64,000 nt of DNA from Gemmatimonadetes bacterium SCN 70-22 (GTDB lineage: Bacteria; Gemmatimonadota; Gemmatimonadetes; Gemmatimonadales; Gemmatimonadaceae): assembly GCA_001724275.1 (NCBI GenBank), contig MEDZ01000011.1:18918-82917 (forward strand), written 5' to 3'. The position numbers and the translations under genes are program-made. The notes under the pieces were generated by a model. It searched no databases, was not told the origin of the DNA, and worked only from the letters and a program-made list of their open reading frames with translations. This document shows positions 9,115 through 18,531 of this stretch, piece after piece; position 1 is the first letter of the stretch; each line of letters opens with the position of its first letter.

Positions 9115-10539
9115 CTACGGCGCCGAGGCCCCCTCCTCGCCCCCTCCGCCGTCGTCAGGCGCACCCTCGGCAACGGCATGTCCGCGTGGCGACCCGGGGC
9201 GCCGCAGGAGCAGGAACCCCACGCCGCCGGCGACGAGCGACGCGACCAGGACCCCGATCTTCGCCGCATCCAGGAGCGGCGCCTCGCCGAAGGCCAGTTC
9301 GGCGATGAAGAGCGACATCGTGAAGCCGATCCCCCCGAGCCACGCCGCCCCGTGCAACATGCGCCACGTGACCCCGGCCGGGAGCGCCGCGATCCCCAGG
9401 CGAACGGCGAGCGCGCTGAACGCCGTGATCCCCATGGACTTCCCCACCACGAGCCCCAGCATGACACCCAGTGCCACGGGGTTCAGCAGCGCATCACCCA
9501 CCCCGCCCAACCGGACCCCGGCGTTGGCGAAGGCGAAGAGCGGCATGATGGCGAAGCTCACCAGGTTGTGCAGCGAGTGCTCGAGCTTGAGCAGCGGGGC
9601 GTTCACCGCGCTCACCGCCACGTCGAGCCGGTGCAACGCCTCCTGCTGCCCCTTGCTCGTGATCACCAGGAGGTCTCCCGTCTCGGTGCGGTCGAAGTCG
9701 TCCACCAGGGCCCGCGCCCGCTCCGAGAACTCGGCGGCGTTGAGGTGCGAGCTGGTCGGGATGGTCATGGCCAGCAGGACCCCGGCAATCGTCGAGTGGA
9801 TCCCCGACCGCAGCAGGAAGTACCACAGCACGACGCCGATGACGAGGTACGGCGTCAGCGCCCCCACGCGCCGGATGTTGAGCGTGGTGAGGAGGGCGAC
9901 GCACGCCGCGGCCCCGATCACCGCCGCCCACTTGATCGTCGCCGTGTAGAAGATGGCGATCACCAGCACCGCCCCCAGGTCGTCCACGATCGCCAGCGCC
10001 GCAAGGAAGACCTTGAGCCCGATGGGGACGCGCGACCCGAGGAGCGCGAGGATGCCGAGCGCGAAGGCGATGTCGGTCGCCATCGGGATCCCCCACCCCG
10101 CGCTCCCCTCGCCACCAACGTTCACGAGGGCATAGAGGGCAGCGGGGACGAGCATCCCCCCGATCGCGGCGACGATCGGGAGCGCCGCCTGGCGCGCCGA
10201 GGCCAGCTCGCCGACCAGGAACTCGCGCTTGATCTCCAGCCCCACGAGGAGGAAGAAGACCACCATCAGCGCGTCGTTGATCCAGTGGTGAAGGGAGAGG
10301 GTCAGCGGGTCGGCCGCGGGGCCGATCGAGACCTTCTTCTCCCACAGGTGGAAGTACGCATCGCCCCACGGCGAGTTGGACCAGGCCAGGGCGATGGCGG
10401 TGACGATGAGGAGCACCACCCCGCCGAGCGAGCCGATGCGGGCAAACTCGGCAAACGGATAGAGTACCCGCTCGAGGAGACGAGGGCGCGGCGCGCGCCG
10501 TGCGGCGCCTGACGGCGAGGGCGAGGGGGGAGGTGACAT
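9115..10539 (-). CDS. nhaA: Na+/H+ antiporter NhaA
   Basis: 474 residues. Electrogenic inner-membrane antiporter that expels Na+ for H+ and helps pH and salt homeostasis. The sequence contains the NhaA hallmarks: LHHWINDALMVVFFLLVGLEIKREFLVGEL, the GWGIPMATDIAFALGIL stretch, and the adjacent aspartates of the ion-binding site in LAALAIVDDLGAVLVIAIFYT. A large soluble insertion (FDRTETGDLLVITSKGQQE) precedes HSLHNLVSFAIMPLFAFANAGV. Length exceeds the usual 390-430 because of this loop and a proline-rich N-terminal extension. ATG 10539 is preferred to the distant upstream start at 10614, which would add a non-conserved leader. Confidence 0.93.
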   Translation of the reverse strand: MSPPPSPSPSGAARRAPRPRLLERVLYPFAEFARIGSLGGVVLLIVTAIALAWSNSPWGDAYFHLWEKKVSIGPAADPLTLSLHHWINDALMVVFFLLVGLEIKREFLVGELASARQAALPIVAAIGGMLVPAALYALVNVGGEGSAGWGIPMATDIAFALGILALLGSRVPIGLKVFLAALAIVDDLGAVLVIAIFYTATIKWAAVIGAAACVALLTTLNIRRVGALTPYLVIGVVLWYFLLRSGIHSTIAGVLLAMTIPTSSHLNAAEFSERARALVDDFDRTETGDLLVITSKGQQEALHRLDVAVSAVNAPLLKLEHSLHNLVSFAIMPLFAFANAGVRLGGVGDALLNPVALGVMLGLVVGKSMGITAFSALAVRLGIAALPAGVTWRMLHGAAWLGGIGFTMSLFIAELAFGEAPLLDAAKIGVLVASLVAGGVGFLLLRRPGSPRGHAVAEGAPDDGGGGEEGASAP

Positions 10540-10778
10540 CGGCAACGCGACTCCGGTGGAACCAATTCCCGATCGGGGCGGGCGTTGTGGCAACATAGAA
10601 ACGTGCAGGGCCAATCGGACCCCTTGCGGCGAGGGAGATTGCGCCCCGGGGGGCCCGCCGTTGGTGCCACACGCTGGCGCCGCGGTGCGCGGGTGGGCAG
10701 AATGTCGGGGCGCCTCGCCCAGGTCCCGGGGCGCCTGGACGTCGTGCGTCCCTTCCCGTCATCGCCTCGGAGCATCCC
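10540..10778. promoter_or_regulatory. Divergent intergenic region nhaA / sortilin-like gene
   Basis: 239 bp between the nhaA start (minus strand) and the GTG start of the sortilin-like gene (plus strand). It must hold both promoters. It is GC-rich; no confident -35/-10 pair, operator or riboswitch stands out by eye. Confidence 0.3.
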
Positions 10779-13700
10779 GTGCGGTTCCCGCGCCTCCTTC
10801 CCACGCTCGCCATCGCCCTCGTCGCGTTAGGCACTCCCGCCCTCGCCCAGCGCGCCGGAGGGCGCGCGGCGCGTCCCGACACCGCGGCGCGCTCGCCGTT
10901 CTCCGCCGAGGCTTTCGCCGGGCTCAAGGCACGCGCCATCGGCCCGGCGATGACGTCCGGGCGCGTGATGTCGATCGCCGTCCACCCCGCCAACGTGGGG
11001 ATCATCTACGTGGGGACGGCGTCGGGTGGGCTGTGGAAGACGACCAACGGCGGCGCCACGTGGGACCCGATCATGGACCGCGAGGGATCGTACTCCATCG
11101 GGTGGGTCACCCTCGACCCCAGGAACCCGAACGTCGTCTGGGTGGGGACGGGCGAGCGCAATTCGCAGCGCTCGGTGGCGTACGGCGACGGGGTCTACAA
11201 GTCGGAAGATGGCGGGCGCTCGTGGAAGAACGTCGGCCTCAAGGAGTCCGAGCACATCGGACGCATCGTGGTCGACCCCCGGAACAGCGACGTGGTGTAC
11301 GTCGCCGCGCAGGGACCGCTCTGGAGCGCGGGGGGCGATCGCGGGCTGTACAAGACGTCCGACGGCGGCAAGTCGTGGACGCGGGTGCTCGCCATCTCCG
11401 ACAACACGGGGGTCAGCGACGTGGTGCTCGACCCGCGCAACCCCGACGTGATCGTGGCCGCGTCGTACCAGCGCCGCCGCCACTTCTTCACCCTCATCAA
11501 CGGCGGGCCGGAGAGCGCGATCCATCGCAGCACCGATGGCGGAAAGAGCTGGACCAAGGTCAACACCGGGCTCCCCAGCGAGGAGCTGGGGCGCATCGGC
11601 CTCGCCATCTCGCCGCAGGACCCGGACGTCCTCTACGCCAACGTCGAGGCGGCCAACCGCCGCGGCGGGATGTATCGCTCCACCGACAACGGCGTCACCT
11701 GGCAGAGGATGTCGGACTTCAACCAGGGGGCGATGTACTACGGCGACGTCTTCGCCGACCCGCACGACTTCGACCGCATCTACGTCCCCGACGTCCTCTT
11801 CCAGGTGAGCGACGACGGCGGGCGCACGATGCGGGCCATGAGCACGCGCGCCATGCACGTGGACAACCACATCATCTGGGTCGACCCGAGGAACGCCAAC
11901 CACATGCTGGTGGGGAACGACGGCGGATTGTATCGCTCGTACGACCGCGGCCAGACGTGGGTCTTCTTCGAGAACCTCCCGCTGGCGCAGTACTACGACG
12001 TGGACGTCGACGACGCGGCCCCCTTCTACAACGTCTACGGGGGGCTGCAGGACAACAACTCCCTCGGGATGCCGTCGCGCACCAAGTCGGACCACGGAAT
12101 CCTCAACTCCGACGTCTTCGTGACGATGGGGGGTGACGGCTTCGTCTCGCGCATCGACCCCGAGGACCCCAACATCATCTACGCCGAGCTGCAGCACGGC
12201 GTGATCGTCCGCTTCGACAAGCGCACGCACGAGCGAGTGGGGATCCAGCCGCAGGAGGCCAGGGGCGACGTCCCCTTCCGCTGGAACTGGGACGCCCCGT
12301 TCATCCTCTCGCCGCACGCGCCGCGGCGGCTGTACATGGCGGCCCAGTTCCTCTTCCGCTCCGACGACCGCGGCAACAGCTGGCGGAAGGTCTCCCCCGA
12401 CCTCACCCGCCAGGTGCAGCGCAACCTCCTCCCGGTGATGGGCAAGGTGTGGGGGCCCGACGCGGTCGCCAAGAACACCTCCACCGCGCTCTACTCCAAC
12501 GTCAGCGCCATCGCCGAATCGCCGCGCAAGGAAGGGATGCTCTGGGTGGGAACCGACGACGGCCTCGTCCAGGTGAGCGAGGACGGCGGCGCCACCTGGC
12601 GCAGGATCGAGTCGTTCCCCGGCGTCCCCGCCAACGCCTACGTCTCGCGCATCAAGGCGTCGCAGTTCGACGCCAACACCGCCTACGTCACCTTCACCAA
12701 CCACCAGAACGGCGACTTCAAGCCGTACGCGCTGAAGACGACCGACGGCGGGCGCAGTTGGGTCTCGATCAGCGGCGACCTCCCGTCGCGCGGCTCCACC
12801 CACGCGATCATCGAGGACGTGGTCGATCCCAGCCTCCTCTTCATCGGGACGGAGTTCGGCGCCTACGCCACGCGCGACGGCGGCGCCCACTGGTTCCGGC
12901 TGGCCGGCCTGCCCACCATCGCGGTGCGCGACCTCGCGATCCAGAAGCGCGAGCACGACCTGGTCATCGCGACCTTCGGGCGCGGGATCTACATCCTCGA
13001 CGACTTCCGCCCCCTCCGCACCACCACGCCGGCCACGCTGGCGGCGGCGGCCACGCTCTTCCCGGTGAAGGACGCGATGCTCTACGTCCCCACGCAGCAG
13101 TATGGCGGCCGCGGCAAGGCGTTCCAGGGGGAGATGCTCTACGGCGGCGACAATCCGCCCTACGGCGCCATCGTCACCTACCACCTCGAGGACCCCCTCA
13201 AGTCGCTGAAGCAGCAGCGCGTGGACGCCGAGAAGGCGGCGGAGAAGGCGGGGAAGCCGATCCCCTACCCGACGAGCGACCAGCTGCGCGCCGAGGCCGA
13301 GGAGGAGGCGCCGGCGATCCTCCTGACGGTCGCCGACTCGTCAGGCACCCCCATCCGCACCTTCACCGGGCCGGTGGGGAAGGGCTTCCAGCGCGTCGCC
13401 TGGGACTTGCGGCTGCCGGGGCATGTCCTCCCGCGCGCGGCCGGCACCATGGAGCAGCTCTTCGGCGACCCGCCGGGCGGCCCGTACGTGGTGCCGGGGC
13501 GGTACAGCGTCTCGCTCGCGCAGCGGGTGGGGGGCGTGGTGACGCCGCTGGCCGGCCCCGTCAGCTTCAACGTGGTCACCGAGCCCGCGTCGCCGGTGAC
13601 GCTCGCCGACCACGCCGCGCGCGGCGCCTTCCAGGCGCGGCTGCAGGAGCTGCGGCGCTCGGTGGCCGGCGCCGTCGAGCTCACCAACGCCACCGCGCAG

Positions 13701-14075
13701 CAGCTCGAGCAGCTCCGGCGGGCCCTCGACCTGGCGCCCGCCGCACCCCAGGCGCTGCACGACCAGGTGCGCGCGCTCGAGGGACGGCTCCGGCTGGTGG
13801 TGCGCGAGCTCTCGGGCGACCGGGCCCTCGCCAGCCGCAGCGAAGCCACCCCCTCCTCCATCGCCGACCGGGTCAACGGGATCAGCGGCGAGCAGGGCCG
13901 CACGTTAGGCAGGCCCACCGGGACGCACGAGGAGCAACTCGCCATCGCCGGCGAGCTGTTCGCCGCCGAGCTGGCCCGGCTGCGCCAGCTGGTGGAGGTC
14001 GACATCCCGGCGCTCGAGCGCGCGGCCGAGAAGGCCGGCGCCCCCTACACCCCGGGCCGGATCCCCGGACGATGA
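10779..14075 (+). CDS. Secreted sortilin/VPS10-type BNR-repeat protein
   Basis: 1098 residues. Signal peptide at 1-23 (LPTLAIALVALGTPALAQ). The first 750 or so residues form two beta-propeller-like halves carrying many Asp-box/BNR motifs: TTNGGATWDPI, SEDGGRSWKNV, TSDGGKSWTRV, STDGGKSWTKV, STDNGVTWQRM, SEDGGATWRRI, TTDGGRSWVSI. The C-terminal 330 residues include a FnIII-like stretch around FTGPVGKGFQRVAWDLR and a helical tail. Proteins of this layout are annotated as WD40/YVTN/BNR or glycosyl-hydrolase-like and are abundant in Gemmatimonadota; function is unproven, possibly glycan or protein binding outside the cell. The start is a GTG, supported by GGAG at 10769-10772 with six-base spacing. 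Its stop overlaps the next gene's ATG. Confidence 0.8.
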   Translation: MRFPRLLPTLAIALVALGTPALAQRAGGRAARPDTAARSPFSAEAFAGLKARAIGPAMTSGRVMSIAVHPANVGIIYVGTASGGLWKTTNGGATWDPIMDREGSYSIGWVTLDPRNPNVVWVGTGERNSQRSVAYGDGVYKSEDGGRSWKNVGLKESEHIGRIVVDPRNSDVVYVAAQGPLWSAGGDRGLYKTSDGGKSWTRVLAISDNTGVSDVVLDPRNPDVIVAASYQRRRHFFTLINGGPESAIHRSTDGGKSWTKVNTGLPSEELGRIGLAISPQDPDVLYANVEAANRRGGMYRSTDNGVTWQRMSDFNQGAMYYGDVFADPHDFDRIYVPDVLFQVSDDGGRTMRAMSTRAMHVDNHIIWVDPRNANHMLVGNDGGLYRSYDRGQTWVFFENLPLAQYYDVDVDDAAPFYNVYGGLQDNNSLGMPSRTKSDHGILNSDVFVTMGGDGFVSRIDPEDPNIIYAELQHGVIVRFDKRTHERVGIQPQEARGDVPFRWNWDAPFILSPHAPRRLYMAAQFLFRSDDRGNSWRKVSPDLTRQVQRNLLPVMGKVWGPDAVAKNTSTALYSNVSAIAESPRKEGMLWVGTDDGLVQVSEDGGATWRRIESFPGVPANAYVSRIKASQFDANTAYVTFTNHQNGDFKPYALKTTDGGRSWVSISGDLPSRGSTHAIIEDVVDPSLLFIGTEFGAYATRDGGAHWFRLAGLPTIAVRDLAIQKREHDLVIATFGRGIYILDDFRPLRTTTPATLAAAATLFPVKDAMLYVPTQQYGGRGKAFQGEMLYGGDNPPYGAIVTYHLEDPLKSLKQQRVDAEKAAEKAGKPIPYPTSDQLRAEAEEEAPAILLTVADSSGTPIRTFTGPVGKGFQRVAWDLRLPGHVLPRAAGTMEQLFGDPPGGPYVVPGRYSVSLAQRVGGVVTPLAGPVSFNVVTEPASPVTLADHAARGAFQARLQELRRSVAGAVELTNATAQQLEQLRRALDLAPAAPQALHDQVRALEGRLRLVVRELSGDRALASRSEATPSSIADRVNGISGEQGRTLGRPTGTHEEQLAIAGELFAAELARLRQLVEVDIPALERAAEKAGAPYTPGRIPGR

Positions 14076-14614
14076 GGACGCCGCGATTCGCCCGGTTGGT
14101 GCTGCCGCTGATCCTGGCGGCGGCACCGCTGGCCGCCGCGCGCGCCCAGGCACCGGGGGCGCGCGCGATGCTCCCCGGCCTCGACGCCCCGATCCTCCTC
14201 GACACCATCGGGCTCGCCTTCCCGGTCCACGGACCGCGCGATTCCATCTTCGTCGCGCTCGAGACGACGTTCAGGGAGCTCAAGATCCCCATCGAGGCCC
14301 GCGACCCGCAGACGGGGCTCCTGCGCAACCTCGACGCCGAGGTGTCGCGGCGCCTCGGCGGCCAGCCGCTCTCGCGCTATCTCGACTGCGGGCGTGGCTT
14401 CTCGGGGAACAACGCCGACTTCTACCGCATCACCCTCGCCATCTCGGCCTGGGTGGAACCCGCGAACGGCACCCCGGAGCGGCTCCTGGTCGCCATTGCC
14501 GCCAGCGGGCGCGACCCCGCCGGGAGCCGCAGCGCCTACTCGCCGTGCACCTCGCGCGGCGCGCTCGAGAAACGGATCGCCGAGCGCGTGCAGGCGCTGG
14601 TGGCGGGGCGGTAG
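14072..14614 (+). CDS. Secreted hypothetical protein
   Basis: 180 residues with a clear signal peptide (LVLPLILAAAPLAAARAQA). The mature part contains two cysteines (LDCGRGFSG and YSPCTS) likely to be disulfide-bonded, and a helix at the end (ALEKRIAERVQALVAGR). I do not recognise a domain. ATGA overlap with the sortilin-like gene implies coupled expression and possibly a shared envelope role. It converges on the M20 peptidase gene nine bases later. Confidence 0.65.
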   Translation: MRTPRFARLVLPLILAAAPLAAARAQAPGARAMLPGLDAPILLDTIGLAFPVHGPRDSIFVALETTFRELKIPIEARDPQTGLLRNLDAEVSRRLGGQPLSRYLDCGRGFSGNNADFYRITLAISAWVEPANGTPERLLVAIAASGRDPAGSRSAYSPCTSRGALEKRIAERVQALVAGR

Positions 14615-14623
14615 CCCTCCCGC

Positions 14624-16033
14624 CTACTGCACCGCGCTCGGCGCCGTCACCCGCTTCACCAGCCGGTACGTGAACTCGATCCCCTCGAAGAACGCCTTCT
14701 GCGGGATGCGCTCGTTCATTCCGTGGGCGAACGTGTCGCCGTAGAAGAAGCCGCTCACGCCGTACACCGGGATCCCCGCGTTGCGGAGGTACAGCCCGTC
14801 GGTGGCGCCGGTGCTCATCGTCGGGATCACGGGGACCCCGGGCCACATCTCCTTCGTGACGCGTTCCACCTCTCCCATCAGCGCCGGCGTCAGGGGCGAC
14901 GGTGGCGAGGGCTTGGCAGGCGCAACGGGCTTCACCGTGACCTTGGGATCGCCGATCACCCGCTCCAGCGTCCGGTGGATCTCCTCGGGGTCGTCGTTGG
15001 GGAGGATGCGGCAGTTCACGTTGGCGCGCGCGCGCTGCGGGAGGGCGTTGGGCGCGTGCCCCCCCTCCAGCATCGTCGCCACGCAACTGGTGCGCAGCTG
15101 CGAGTTGTACGCCTTGTCGCTCGAGAGCAGCGCCACCGCCCTGGCGTCGTTCGGATTCCGGGCCACCGCGCGCATCGCCTCGCCCATGGGGCCGGGGGTG
15201 ATCGCCGCCGAACGCTCGAAGTAGGTGCGGGTCACGTCGTTGAGGTGCACGGGGAAGTCGAACGCCCCGACCTTCACCAGCGCCTGCGACAGCTGCGTGA
15301 TGGCGTTGTCCTTGACCGGCTGCGACGAGTGCCCGCCCGGATTCGTCGTCTCCAGCTGGAAGTCGACGTAGACCTTCTCGGCCGCCTGGATGTCGTGCGA
15401 GAGGTACCTCCCGTCACGCACCCGCCCGCCTCCCCCTTCGTTGAAGGCGTACTCGGCGTCGATCAGCGCGCGGTGGTGCTCGAGGAGGTAGTCGACGCCG
15501 TTGTCCGGCCCCCCTTCCTCGTCGGCGGTGAGCGCGACGATGATGTCGCGATCACCGGCGTACCCTTCGGCCTTCAGGCGCATGATGGTCGTCAGGTGCA
15601 TGGCGCTGTCGTCCTTGTCGTCGGCCACGCCGCGCCCGTAGAAGGTGCTGTCCTTCTCCACGAAGGTGAACGGCGGAAGCGTCCAGTCCTCGGCCTTCGC
15701 CTCGACCACGTCGATGTGCGACAGGAGGAGGAGCGGCTTGCGGGTCACGTTCTTCCCGCGCAGGCGGGCCACCAGGTTCCCCTTGCGGTCGTTCTGCCGG
15801 ATCACGACGACGTCCGAGTCGGGGAAGCCGGCCGCCTGGAGTCGCGCCGCCATCGCCCGCGCGGCCGTGAGCGTGCTCCCCGAGCTCTCGGTGGTGTTGA
15901 TCTCGATGAGCTCCTTGAACAGGTCGCGGGCCGTGGAGTCCCACCTGGTCTTGCCGATGTGCTGGGCCCCGGCCAGTGCGGGGATGGCCGCCAGGAGCAA
16001 CGCGGCGGCGGAATAGCGGCGGATCGTGGTCAC
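14624..16033 (-). CDS. Secreted M20/M28-type zinc peptidase
   Basis: 469 residues. Signal peptide (YSAAALLLAAIPALAGAQ). Active-site segments of M20 peptidases are complete: His and Asp in LLSHIDVVEA, bridging Asp in FYGRGVADDKDDSA, catalytic Glu pair in LTADEEGGPDNG, and the final His in FAHGMNERIPQ. The lid domain runs about residues 215-330 (TNPGGHSSQP). The start is a GTG at 16033, because the frame has no earlier plausible start and GTG-A overlaps the stop of the M14 peptidase gene upstream. The two peptidases are therefore an operon and may act in sequence on peptides. Confidence 0.88.
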   Translation of the reverse strand: MTTIRRYSAAALLLAAIPALAGAQHIGKTRWDSTARDLFKELIEINTTESSGSTLTAARAMAARLQAAGFPDSDVVVIRQNDRKGNLVARLRGKNVTRKPLLLLSHIDVVEAKAEDWTLPPFTFVEKDSTFYGRGVADDKDDSAMHLTTIMRLKAEGYAGDRDIIVALTADEEGGPDNGVDYLLEHHRALIDAEYAFNEGGGGRVRDGRYLSHDIQAAEKVYVDFQLETTNPGGHSSQPVKDNAITQLSQALVKVGAFDFPVHLNDVTRTYFERSAAITPGPMGEAMRAVARNPNDARAVALLSSDKAYNSQLRTSCVATMLEGGHAPNALPQRARANVNCRILPNDDPEEIHRTLERVIGDPKVTVKPVAPAKPSPPSPLTPALMGEVERVTKEMWPGVPVIPTMSTGATDGLYLRNAGIPVYGVSGFFYGDTFAHGMNERIPQKAFFEGIEFTYRLVKRVTAPSAVQ

Positions 16034-18411
16034 TGCGCCGGCCCTCGCCCGATGGCGTCCCAGATGAGCGGGAGGGTGGCGACCGACTGCCCGCGGTACT
16101 GCGGGCGGAAGCCGTAGAGGACGACCCTTCCCTTCCCCACCGTCGCCTCCACCAGCGCCGCCTTGCCGTTCAGTCGCTCGGCGCCGAGGAGCCAGCCGGA
16201 GAGGAGCGCGTTGCCGCTCGCCTCGTAGGTGGCCACCGCGCGGGCGCGCGTGGCGTCGGTGATCTCGAAGGCGGGCGAGTCCTCGAACCAGACGGCCGCC
16301 GTCGACGCCGTGTGCCCGGCCGCGATCGGGTTGGCCTTGTCGAGCCTTACCCGGAAGAGCGACCCCGGGGCGTAGAAGTCCGTGGAGCGCACCCCCGACA
16401 GGACGTTCTTCACCGGGAGCTTGAACGTCTCGATGGCGTAGTCGCTCGCCTCGTTGAAGGCGAGCACCGTCCCCCCGTTCTCCACGAACGCGTTGAGGGC
16501 GCGCGCCCCTGCCTCGCCCACGCCGCCGCGCAGCGAGTCGGGGTAGTTCCCCCCCAGCCCGCGGGCGATCGCCCCCGCCGACTGGTCGGGAAGGATGATG
16601 ACGTCGAAGCGGTCGTTGAGCCGCCCCGCCCGCAGGTCGCGATCGGCGATGCTGCGGTACGGAACCTTGTAGCTGTCGAAGACCCACCGCGTCCACCCCT
16701 CGTCCATGCTGGCGGCGTGCGACTTGTAGATCGCGATGCGGCGCGACGCGTTGCCGGTGAGCCCGGCCACGCGGTACGCGGGCTCGGCCACCGCGGCAAT
16801 CGGCGCCCGCGACACCGGGACCTCGCCGTACACGGCGATGGCGTCGACGCCGAACAGGAGCGGGAGGGTGTGCGCCGTGACGTCGTACGGGCGCTTGGGC
16901 GGCCCGCCGGGATACTCGCGCAGGTTGGGATAGCGCTGCGGCTGCAACAAGGCGTTGGCGTACGCCCCGAAGTTCTGGCGGATGACGACCGCGTAGCTCC
17001 CCGCCGGGAACGTCTCCCCCTCGGCCGCCACCGGGGCCGTCGTCTCGCGCACCTCCACCATCCCGTGCTGCAGCGTCCACAGCAGGCGCTGCACCGCCTG
17101 CGCGTCCTTCTGCCCCTTCGGGATCACGTACGCCGTCGGCACCAGCGAGTCCATCGTCCACGGATGGTCGGCCGCCAGCGCGCGCTCCCCGAGCCTGGCG
17201 TACCCCTCCAGCCACTGGCGACGGTCGCGCGCCGCCTGCGACAGCAGCGCCCAGGTCGCGCTCGACTGGTAGGCCACGATGTCGCCGATCCCCCAGCGCC
17301 CCCCCTTCCAGAGCGCCGGGAAGTTCCAGCTCTGCACGCGCGCGTCGTAGCCGCGCGCCGTCCCCAGGGCGCTGAACGGGACGTCGATCGGCGTCGCCAG
17401 GCGCGCGCTCGCCGTCTCCGTGAGGATGCGCACCCCGCGATGGTTGAGCGAGAACTGCCGGGCCGGCGACCACTGGTCGTACGAGGCGTTGGTCGCGATC
17501 CCCACCTTCCCCTCCGACACCATCCGCCACGCCATCGCCATGCCTAACGAATTGGTGGCCGCGGTGAGGATGGGATCGATGTTGGGCTCCAGCGGGTCCA
17601 TGTACGGCGGGATGAAGATCCGCCCCGCGTTGGACTGCTGCTGGTGGATGTCGTTCACGATCTGCGGCACCCACGGCCCGTACAGCGAATCGATGGTGTA
17701 CCGCGTCTCGGGCTGGGTGAAGGCGTACCAGTCGCGGTTGTTGTCGTGCCCCACGTAGTGGTGGTACAGCTCCGGTGGCGGCGTCCCCTCGGCGGGCGTC
17801 CCCAGCGTCGAGCGATACCAGTTCCCCACGATGTCGACGCCGTCCGGATTCTGCGACGGGACGAGCATGATGATCGTGTTCGCCAGGATCGACCGCACCT
17901 CCGCCGAGTTGCCGCGCGCCAGGCGATCGGCCAGGACGAGCGGGGTGAGGAAGCCGCCCACCTCCGTGCTGTGGATGCTCGACGTCACCAGGATGACGTT
18001 CTTCCCCTGGTCGAGGAGGCGCTCCAGCTCTCCCGCCGATCGCAGCCGCGGGTCCATCAACCGGCGCTGGATCTGGCGGTAGCGCTCGAGCGAGGCGAGG
18101 GTGGCGGGGTCGGCGATGAAGGCGACGATGAAGTCGCGCCCCTGCACCGTCTTGCCCAGGGTGCGCACCGCGACGCGCGGCGACGCCTTGTCGAGGGCGC
18201 GGAAGTACGTCGTGACCTGGTTCCAGGTGGGGAGCTTGCGGTCCGTCCCGGGCTCCCAGCCGAGGATCGAGGCAGGGGTCGGGATGGCGCTCGATGCCGC
18301 TGCACGCTGGGCTCCCTGCGCCGCGGCATCATGAGCCGCTGCGGCGCTGGCGATGGCGAGGCACGTGACCGCCAGCGCGGACCTGACGTGGGCGCGTTGG
18401 ATCCTTGGCAT
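16030..18411 (-). CDS. Secreted M14 zinc carboxypeptidase
   Basis: 793 residues. Signal peptide ends near AHDAAAQ. The peptidase domain (about 60-350) begins LGWEPGTDRKLPTWNQVTTYF and holds the M14 zinc motif H-x-x-E in TSSIHSTEVGG and the third zinc His in IVNDIHQQQS; HDNNRDWYAF carries the substrate-binding asparagine/arginine pair. The 400-residue C-terminal part (including FDVIILPDQSAGAIARGLGG and ALNAFVENGGTVLAFNE) looks like a class I glutamine-amidotransferase-like fold found behind many M14 domains of environmental bacteria. The open frame runs on upstream to 20457, but Met at 18411 starts the signal peptide. Divergent from the M28 peptidase gene. Confidence 0.88.
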   Translation of the reverse strand: MPRIQRAHVRSALAVTCLAIASAAAAHDAAAQGAQRAAASSAIPTPASILGWEPGTDRKLPTWNQVTTYFRALDKASPRVAVRTLGKTVQGRDFIVAFIADPATLASLERYRQIQRRLMDPRLRSAGELERLLDQGKNVILVTSSIHSTEVGGFLTPLVLADRLARGNSAEVRSILANTIIMLVPSQNPDGVDIVGNWYRSTLGTPAEGTPPPELYHHYVGHDNNRDWYAFTQPETRYTIDSLYGPWVPQIVNDIHQQQSNAGRIFIPPYMDPLEPNIDPILTAATNSLGMAMAWRMVSEGKVGIATNASYDQWSPARQFSLNHRGVRILTETASARLATPIDVPFSALGTARGYDARVQSWNFPALWKGGRWGIGDIVAYQSSATWALLSQAARDRRQWLEGYARLGERALAADHPWTMDSLVPTAYVIPKGQKDAQAVQRLLWTLQHGMVEVRETTAPVAAEGETFPAGSYAVVIRQNFGAYANALLQPQRYPNLREYPGGPPKRPYDVTAHTLPLLFGVDAIAVYGEVPVSRAPIAAVAEPAYRVAGLTGNASRRIAIYKSHAASMDEGWTRWVFDSYKVPYRSIADRDLRAGRLNDRFDVIILPDQSAGAIARGLGGNYPDSLRGGVGEAGARALNAFVENGGTVLAFNEASDYAIETFKLPVKNVLSGVRSTDFYAPGSLFRVRLDKANPIAAGHTASTAAVWFEDSPAFEITDATRARAVATYEASGNALLSGWLLGAERLNGKAALVEATVGKGRVVLYGFRPQYRGQSVATLPLIWDAIGRGPAQ

Positions 18412-18531
18412 GTGAGACGTGGTGTGGGGACGGTGCGCTTGCGTTGCCCGAAGCTGGACCGGGGGGTGGAGAGCGTCAAGCAACGCTCGGCGATGATACC
18501 TTTCCAACCTCGACACCCTCAGGCCAACCGC

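Noticed and set aside
8173..10512. A 779-residue plus-strand open frame opposite the antiporter genes
   Set aside because: It is rich in Arg, Asp, His and Gln with no domain, and is the antisense shadow of two clear antiporter genes in high-GC DNA.
10827..13184. A 785-residue minus-strand open frame opposite the sortilin-like gene
   Set aside because: Composition is Val/Asp/Arg/Gly-rich without motifs; the plus-strand gene has a signal peptide and repeated BNR motifs.
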